Shown here in pieces: positions 57,476-64,000 of a DNA stretch of 64,000 nucleotides (positions within the stretch are counted from its first letter, which is position 1; every line of letters starts with the position of its first letter). A program made the position numbers and the translations under genes. Below the pieces are notes generated by a model that searched no databases, was not told the origin of the DNA, and worked only from the letters and a program-made list of their open reading frames with translations. The stretch is from Saccharina japonica (lineage: Eukaryota > Sar > Phaeophyceae > Laminariales > Laminariaceae): NCBI GenBank assembly GCA_008828725.1, contig MEHQ01002289.1:432641-496640 (forward strand). The letters run 5' to 3'.

Positions 57476-60400
57476 AGAACACGATCGAATTGTGAAACTG
57501 CTGTTACCGTTCGATGGAAACGTGCGCCCGGAAACATGGACACAGGTCGTCCAGCGCGAGCACTACCTGGCCTTCATGGAGTGGTTCGTCTACACGCTTC
57601 CCGAAGTGGCGCTGCCCGTTAAGGTAATTTTTCAAATATTCTTCGTGCACACGAGCAGGTGGATTTCAATTTGTTCTGATGTTGCATGTGCGTACCGGGT
57701 ATAATGCATTTCGAGATTGTACGTATTTCGTATTATATGTGACACGTGCCTGGGTGTCACCTTTAGTTCGTTCTGGTCTTACTCGGTACTTTTTGACGGC
57801 AATCGCATCGTTTAGTTGCTCTGACCTTGCCGCTAATGCCAAGCATTACGTACGTATGGTATGTTTATGCTACCTTGTATTCGTTCCGATCTTGCTGTTG
57901 ATACATGACGAGATACTGGCACCTATACACGACCTTTTCTGCGTTCTGGTCTTCCTACTTCAATCATAGTGTTCGTTTGTCCTGATCTTTGCTTCGTGTG
58001 TTATCACCTTACAGGAGTACTAAGTAGCTGGTACGTTTTAGTCGTTCCGATCTTGCTATATACGACTTATGATATCTCTTGTTTCATTCTGATATTTGTG
58101 AAACCGTTCATGATTTATTCGTTCTTCCCTTGCTAGTTGTACCTCGTTTTTGTTCTGATGTTATTCATATGTGTAACACACAGTATATTGGGTAGGAGTA
58201 CGTTCGTACCCTTTTTTAGTTCTGGGCTGGGGGAACTACAGTTGTAATGGTCTAATGGTTTCCCTAGTTGCTACTCGTTTAGGCAGCTTCGGGCCGAAAA
58301 AATGAAAACACCGCAGGGGGGGGGGTTGTGTAGCGTTCCATGTATCGTTACATCTTGGGCGATGGCGGGCGAACACCGAGATTTGAGGTTAAGACACTCC
58401 TAACGGGTGTTCGTATATACTTCTTGTTGCCTTGATCTAGGTTTGGTTTGACGCCGGATCTCGGCTCGACGCGTGATGTGTAACCTTAATATTACAGTAC
58501 CGTTACAAACCCAATACACCCGCGACATGACTGATTCGATTGACCCCCCCCCCACCCCAACCCCCTCCGCCTCCCCCCCCTGTTTCCCCCGCCCCCCCCC
58601 CCCTACTTACCCGGCTGGTGTGAACTCCCCGCCGGTTGGGAGCAGATCTGGCGCATGTACAGAGCCCTGAACGACGACAACATCCCGTTCGTTTCTTTCC
58701 CATTGTCGCAAGACAAGAGCGCCTTCTACTCCCACAGACAGGTGAGTCGCTCGCACCCTTTAGGGCTGGCGGCTTGGGTTTGTTGATTTTTCCCTCCGAC
58801 GATGTGTCTTGGACATGTTACAGATAGATCAGACAGATAATCGATTCTCCCGTCAAAATGTAGAGATTTGAAACCTACTCCCGGTCGTGTATGATCTGTA
58901 TGATTTGTATGATTTGTATGATTTGTATGATCTAGCTCATGTTGCCGGGTGGGAGCCGTATTTTCTGCATGATCTGTCACATGTTTCCTGGGTAGGATCT
59001 GTACTATACAGATCATGATCAGATCCTGCACAACCTCTCAGGAGACAAACAGAGGTGTGCATACACGCCCCAGCCGAGGTGGTGATTACACCTACGCATG
59101 CAACATATGGGATGGGACAGATGGGACATCTAGCTAGAGCATCTAGAGCCTATATTTGCCGTGATGAGGTGTTTGCAAACGAGCAATGCCACGGTAGGGG
59201 GGGAAATAAGCGGCCTATTTCCTGAGCTCCTCACACGGCTTGAAAGAAGTTTGTGTGCGCAGCCCGACCAACTTTTCTATGCGCTAGTTGCGCTAGTCGT
59301 CAAACAACCGTATCTGTGAAAGTATGATACATGGAAGACTCCAACCGGTCAGAGACGTTTGGCCCAAAATGGGCAAAACCTGCACCGTGGGGATGAGTCA
59401 AAAGCGGTACGTATATACGTGCTTGCAAGAGCTGTGCGAATAGTGTCAAAAGCCGCGTCAATAGCCGTGTCAATGACATGCCCCACCTGGCGAAAATAGT
59501 TTAGATCGTGCGAATCGCACAGATGACGGACGTATCTGCTCTGGACGACCTAGATAATGTACCTTAGTACGGGGGCTGATCTGATATGGTCTGGTTTGAT
59601 CTTACCGTATCGAAGCATCTGTACCACAAAAACCGTACTGATCATCCTGTACACCAGGTAGTCCTGGTATGTTGGTGATGAGGGCAAAGCTCTTTCGCGC
59701 CCTCTCGCTTTCCGCTTCGCTTTTCAAAATTGGTTGCGAGTGCATCCGTACCATGGGCATACCACGTCAAAATCGTGGACACAGACATCAAAATCGTTGC
59801 GACCATCGTCATTCGTTATCGTTACGGTCATGACTAGATCGTTGACGCTAATTGTATCGCTAGTGGTATCGTTTCTGCTGTCGTTACGGTCATTATTATC
59901 GTGACGCCCATCGTATCGTTACCGTTATCGTTGCGGCCATCGCTGTCGTTTTTGTTAAGTTTATCGCTAGCGTTTACTTTGCGACCATCGTTATCGTTAC
60001 ATCCATCGCTCTCGTTACGCCCATCGTTATCGTTATTGTTACGACCATCGTTATCGTTATGGTTACGACCATCGTTATCGTTACTGTTACGACCATCGTT
60101 ATCGTTGTGGTTACGACCATCGTTATCGTTCCTGTTACGACCATCGTTATCGTCATCGTTAGGACCATCGTTATCGTTGTGGTTACGACCATCGTTATCG
60201 TTTACGGTTATCTTACGACCATCGCTATCGTTCTCGCGGTCAGGCGATGTCTGGGCCGGCAATCCCGGGACGCTTCAGCTTCCGCTTCTCCCGGCAACCA
60301 TCGTGCGTGACGGTGGACTACACTGTGCAGGCCACCGCGGTAGAAGGAAGACCGCAGGTGACAAACACGCGCCTTTCAGTCGGATAGGATGGGGTAGCGT

Positions 60401-63400
60401 AGGTGACCTACATTTCCTATCGGGTAGGGAAGGGTGGGGTAGGTGACCTACATTTCCAGTCGGGTATGATAGGGTAGGGTAGGGTAGGTGGCCAACATTT
60501 CCATTCCAGTCGGGTAGGATAGGTGACCAACAATTCCCAGTCGGATAGGGTAGGGTAGTGTAAGAGGCAGGGACAGGATCGCGGCTATGCTATGGGCTAT
60601 GGATTTATGGCGGTGGTTGTGTGTGTGTGGGGGGGGGCAGTTGGGTTGGGTGTTTGCTCGGTGCTCGGGGCATGCGATCGATCCACCATAAATTGGGTTG
60701 GGTTGGGTTGGGTTGGTTTTCCTTTGGTTTGGTGCTTGTGGGCGCCGTGTTGTGGAATGGAGTAGTCGGCGTCGTGGACTTGTTGAGTCATCGGTAAGGG
60801 TGTTTCGTGCTCCCCGTCCGAACCTTCCTGATGTGCTGATACGCTGATGTTACTGATGTACCGATAAGCTGATCCATTGATGTTACTGATATACTGATCT
60901 ATTGCCGACGCACTTATGTTGTGACTGCTGTGCCCCGCCCTTCTTCTGTGGTTTGCGGTGTCGTCTTACGTTGTGCGGTGGTGTGCTTTGCGTTGTATTG
61001 CGGTGTCGTCAGGCGACGGTGATGAGCTACCGGATCAAGATCAGCTCCATCGACATCAGGGTGAGAAAGCACAGAGTCCTATTACGCATATGCCTAAGGG
61101 ACCTCATAGGGGTTAGATGTCGATAGTACCGTAGTTGGCGACTAATCTAGTCAACCAACCACAGCAACCAGGAAGATGGAAGGAGTTGATCGGTCGGTTG
61201 AGAAGTGAACGCAGTCAAGAGTATCGATTTGGTCGATGCCAAGCAACGCGTGCACCCGTGGGTCAAGCCAAGCTCTTAGCCCCTCACGGCAAACTGAACC
61301 AGGCAAGTTCACCAATCAATCATTCAACCAAGCACAGTTGAACGGCCACGACAGGGATACATCAACATCAAGCTCAGCCATAGGATCAACGAACGCGTGT
61401 GCCATTCTCCAGTGCTAGCCAGCCAAACCTACGCGTCCCCCCGTCTCCCGTCCCGCGCTACTCCTCGTTGTTAACCTCCCTCCCCCCCCCCCCCCCCCCC
61501 CTCCCCCCCCCCCCCCCCCCCCCCCCCTCCTTTCCCCTACCGCTACCCCCCTCCCCTCCGCTTGTTCGCCTTCTTCTTACCGCAACTTCAACTCCAATTT
61601 CTGCAACGACTGCAACTTCAACTTCTTCTACTTGAACACCTTGAACTGCATCTTCAACTTCCAACAACAACTGCATCGTCAACTTCAACATTAACTGCAA
61701 CTTGAAACGCCTGCAACTCTTATAACTTAACTGCGCCAACTTCAACTGCAACAACACCAACAACAACTCGGAAACGAACAGACGGTGATGCTTCGCATCG
61801 AGAACCTGCTGCTCCGCGGAGACGGCCAGGTCACCCAGGGAAGAATGCTCGAAGAAACCTCCCTCGTGCAGGGCCCTCCGGTGGAGAACGGCGCGCGCGG
61901 CGGCGCCAACGGTACTCACGGCACCAACGGCTCTAATGGCGCTCCTGCTGGCGGAGGTGGGCAGGGGACGGCCGCGCCCCCCGGAGGAGCGGTGCCGAAC
62001 GGAGTCGTGGGACTACGCGACGGATCTTGTGAGACGAGTTCTTCGCGTTGGGAAGGCATTTCTTTGCTTTGGGGAGGCGTTTCTTTGCTTTGGGGAGGCG
62101 TTTCTTCGCTTTGGGGAGGCGTTTCTTTGCTTTGGGGAGGCGTGTTTTTTGCGGCATTTTTCGTTCGATCGTTTTACCGGTAGTGCTTTTTTTCGGCCAC
62201 GGGGTTGCTGTGCATATAATTCGTGTGTTTGGACTCTGCGGGAGCGTGGTAGTGGTATAGGGTGTATGGCACCAGTACGTGTGTACCCGGCACGTGCTGC
62301 GTACTGCTGTGTTCGTGTAGAGCTGTGCTCCAGGTATTTTGTCAAGTTTTGTTTTTTTTCGTGTGTTTTACGTATCATAATGTTTCGTGTACATAATGTA
62401 CTACGAGTATTAATAGAGACTATGCCTTTTTTTACATATCTGGTACGAATAACATATTTATCTGGTAGCTCTTAACCCATTCGGACCTGAAAAACTTACC
62501 ACACTAATTCCAAGTAGTTTGTCCCCAAATACGTGGGACTAGTTCTTTAAGAGGTTATTAAGACTGACGACGAAATCGTGTTTTCTGTTCTGTTTCGTGG
62601 TTTTCGACGGGATGTGTTTTGCCGGGCGCGTGCGCGCTGGAGTCACCCCGCCCCCGCGCTGCCAGCGCCGTCTAGTGGTTTGTTTGTTTTTGTTCCCTGT
62701 AAATCTAGTGTTCTCGTGATTTTTTTAAATTATTATCGTTGTCGTCGATATACATATATATGTACATATAACAGAAGGGGCCGAGCGGTGTCCAGTCAAA
62801 GCGTTTTTGCTTGGCGTCCTGGAAATGAACCGGGTGCGGGGGCACCCCAACACCACATTCGGGTAGACCTAACAAACTATATGCGGGGAGACCCACCTCA
62901 CCATATGCGGGGAGACCCAACTCACCATATGCGGGGAGACCAACTCAACATATTCGGGAAGCCCAACTCACCATATGCGGGGAGATCCAACTCACCCTAC
63001 GCGGGGAAACCCAACATTATATTCGGCGAGACCCAAACCATATTTGGCGAAACTCTAATTCCATATTATATTCGAGGGGACCCTAAACTATTTGCGGGGG
63101 AACCCAACACCATTTCCAGGTAGCCAAACACGCTCTATGCGGGGAGACCCAACAAACCATATTCGGGGAGACCCCACCTGATATTCGGGGAGACCCCAAC
63201 TGATATTCGGGGAGACCCCAACTGATACTCGGGGAGACCCCAACTGATATTCGGGGGGACCCCAAGACCACATGCGGGAAGACCGTCGTGAAATTTAACA
63301 TTCACTAACGGAACTATATTCGTGTACGCCTGCTTGCCTGCCCCGCTGCCTGTTGACAAACACGCGCGCAGGGAGCCTGGAGCGCGTCATCGCCCAGGTG

Positions 63401-63604
63401 AACATGGAAGAGAGGCAAGAGCACCCGAGACCCGCGCCCGTTGACTCGGCCGCAGCCGGCTACCCCGGCGGCGGTGCTGGTGCTGGTGCTGGGGGTGCTG
63501 GCGGTGGCGGCGGTGGTGGGGGCGGTGCTGCTGGAGGAGCCGGCGGGGGAGGGGGCGCCGACGGGTCCGGGTGGACTGACATGTTCCAGGGGATGACGGT
63601 CGAG
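57476..63604 (+). CDS. Unknown protein, second part, probably same gene as 32093-51322; continues past window
   Basis: Six exons join in phase: 57476 (or 57478)-57623, 58646-58741, 60244-60357, 61013-61060, 61782-62028, 63372-63604. This adds about 295 codons with no stop before the last donor (GAG|GTGTGT), so the gene runs off the right edge. Recognisable stretches are TWTQVVQREHYLAFMEWF, YRALNDDNIPFVSFPLSQ, and a beta-strand-like run with GRFSFRFSRQP and VTVDYTVQATAVEG. The last two exons encode long Gly/Ala/Asn-rich linkers like those in the first part, which is why I place them in one gene. The link is not proven: the exon at 51322 ends in phase 0 while the acceptors near 57475 need phase 1 or 2, so an exon is missing or these are two genes. 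No family recognised. Confidence 0.55.
58880..59032. repeat. Dispersed repeat with ACATGTTTCCTGGGT core, second copy
   Basis: Begins with four TGTATGAT(C/T)T units, then TGCCGGGTGGGAGCCGTAT, CACATGTTTCCTGGGTAGG and GATCTGTACTATACAGATC. Related TGATCTGTA units also occur at 45000-45050. Confidence 0.6.
59940..60240. repeat. 24-bp minisatellite
   Basis: Units of GTTACGACCATCGTTATCGT plus about four variable bases, about 12 copies. It ends a few bases before the acceptor of the exon at 60244. Confidence 0.9.
60360..60575. repeat. Minisatellite, unit about 45-50 bp
   Basis: Units built from CAGTCGGGTAGGATAGG, GTAGGTGACCTACATTTCC and GGGTAGGGTAGG words, starting right after the donor of the exon ending 60357. 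Confidence 0.8.
61479..61528. repeat. Poly(C) tract
   Basis: Nearly pure C run of about 50 bases broken by two T. No SINE-C or LINE-C sequence seen to its left, so its origin is unclear. Confidence 0.9.
62049..62141. repeat. 21-bp minisatellite, about 4.5 units
   Basis: Unit TTTCTTTGCTTTGGGGAGGC plus G, repeated with single-base changes, starting about 20 nt after the donor at 62029. Confidence 0.95.
62468..62560. repeat. Diverged relative of the hairpin repeat
   Basis: Matches 55683-55785 (TAATTCCAAGTAGTTTGTCC, AAATACGTGGGAC, TTAAGAGGTTATT). In the intron before the last exon of the window. Confidence 0.5.
62868..63285. repeat. Minisatellite, unit 22-28 bp
   Basis: Units of ATATTCGGGGAGACCCCAAC and ATATGCGGGGAGACCCAACT, about 16 copies with drifting length, in the intron before the last exon. 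Confidence 0.9.
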
Positions 63605-63643
63605 GTGTGTTTCGCCTCGAAGGAAGGATGGCCGTTTTGGTCG

Positions 63644-63783
63644 GGGGGGGGGGGGGTACTCATGTCATGCATGGCCGTAGTCGTATGACAATGGGGAGGG
63701 GGGGTACTCATGTCATGCATGGCCGTAGTATTAAGACTAAAGACCCTCGCATGACGCATCGCTACAATGCCGGGATGGAGAGG
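63644..63783 (-). mobile_element. Two SINE-C 3' ends in tandem, minus strand
   Basis: A G run, then GTACTCATGTCATGCATGGC to about 63690, then a second G run followed by the same sequence and the upstream block GACCCTCGCATGACGC and CTACAATGCCGGGATGG. Each unit is the poly(C)-tailed 3' terminus. They begin about 40 nt after the donor of the exon ending at 63604. Confidence 0.65.
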
Positions 63784-64000
63784 GGGTGGGGGTAGTTGTG
63801 ATGTGAGAGTGGGCGCGGTATTAGTTATAGGTTGTGTTCACCGTGCGAGTCGGTGGGGGGATTGGGGGGCTCGGGCGGCTACTTGGCGATCGGGAGGTGT
63901 TTTTCTAGCAGGATTTCCCTCTTTAAATTCCTTTCGTTTTTTTCGGATGCGACTGAGTCGGAGCTTGAACATCTACTAACATGCAATATATATATATATC

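Noticed and set aside
59834..60446. Frames with NDNDGRN or RPSLSL repeats
   Set aside because: Translations of the 24-bp minisatellite; the real exon here (60244-60357) is in another frame.
62868..63285. CRISPR-like array
   Set aside because: Unit length drifts, there are no unique spacers, and the sequence is eukaryotic; it is a minisatellite.

Overview
This is a nuclear fragment from a repeat-rich, intron-rich eukaryote. The evidence is coding DNA broken into short phase-consistent exons with GT-AG (one GC-AG) borders, introns of up to about 8 kb, and many retroelements and MITEs. There is no prokaryotic gene layout, rRNA, CRISPR array or true tRNA gene. The first gene is a SET-domain protein of the Rubisco large-subunit methyltransferase (LSMT) type, and the reverse transcriptase relics resemble families I associate with stramenopiles. 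A photosynthetic stramenopile such as a brown alga is my best guess, but it is an inference.

Layout. (1) 0.8-9.05 kb, plus strand: the 3' part of an LSMT-like gene, seven exons ending in TAG at 9047; its start lies left of the window or was not recognised. (2) 9-32 kb: no gene I can support. This stretch holds a decayed copia element (10.2-10.9 kb, minus), a decayed GC-rich retroelement with a reverse transcriptase (12.0-15.3 kb, minus), SINEs, a 340-bp dispersed repeat, MITEs and minisatellites. (3) 32-63.6 kb, plus strand: one very large gene, or two, of unknown function. I could join eleven exons in phase (32093-51322) and six more (57476-63604, running off the right edge), with one unresolved link between them. 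Its introns carry most of the mobile DNA.

Mobile DNA. Four systems recur. SINE-A is tRNA-derived and poly(A)-tailed (10 copies). LINE-C is a non-LTR retrotransposon whose 3' end runs into poly(C); a shorter element, called SINE-C here, has nearly the same last 55 bp and the same poly(C) tail. MITE-4 has terminal inverted repeats and exact 4-bp target duplications (4 copies). A TTA-target foldback family has one copy inserted cleanly inside a MITE-4 copy. The LINE-C/SINE-C poly(C) pair is the most unusual signal and would explain many of the C or G runs in the window.

The two host genes show no evident functional link. The orphan gene product is glycine, asparagine and glutamine rich between globular-looking blocks. 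I recognised no domain in it.
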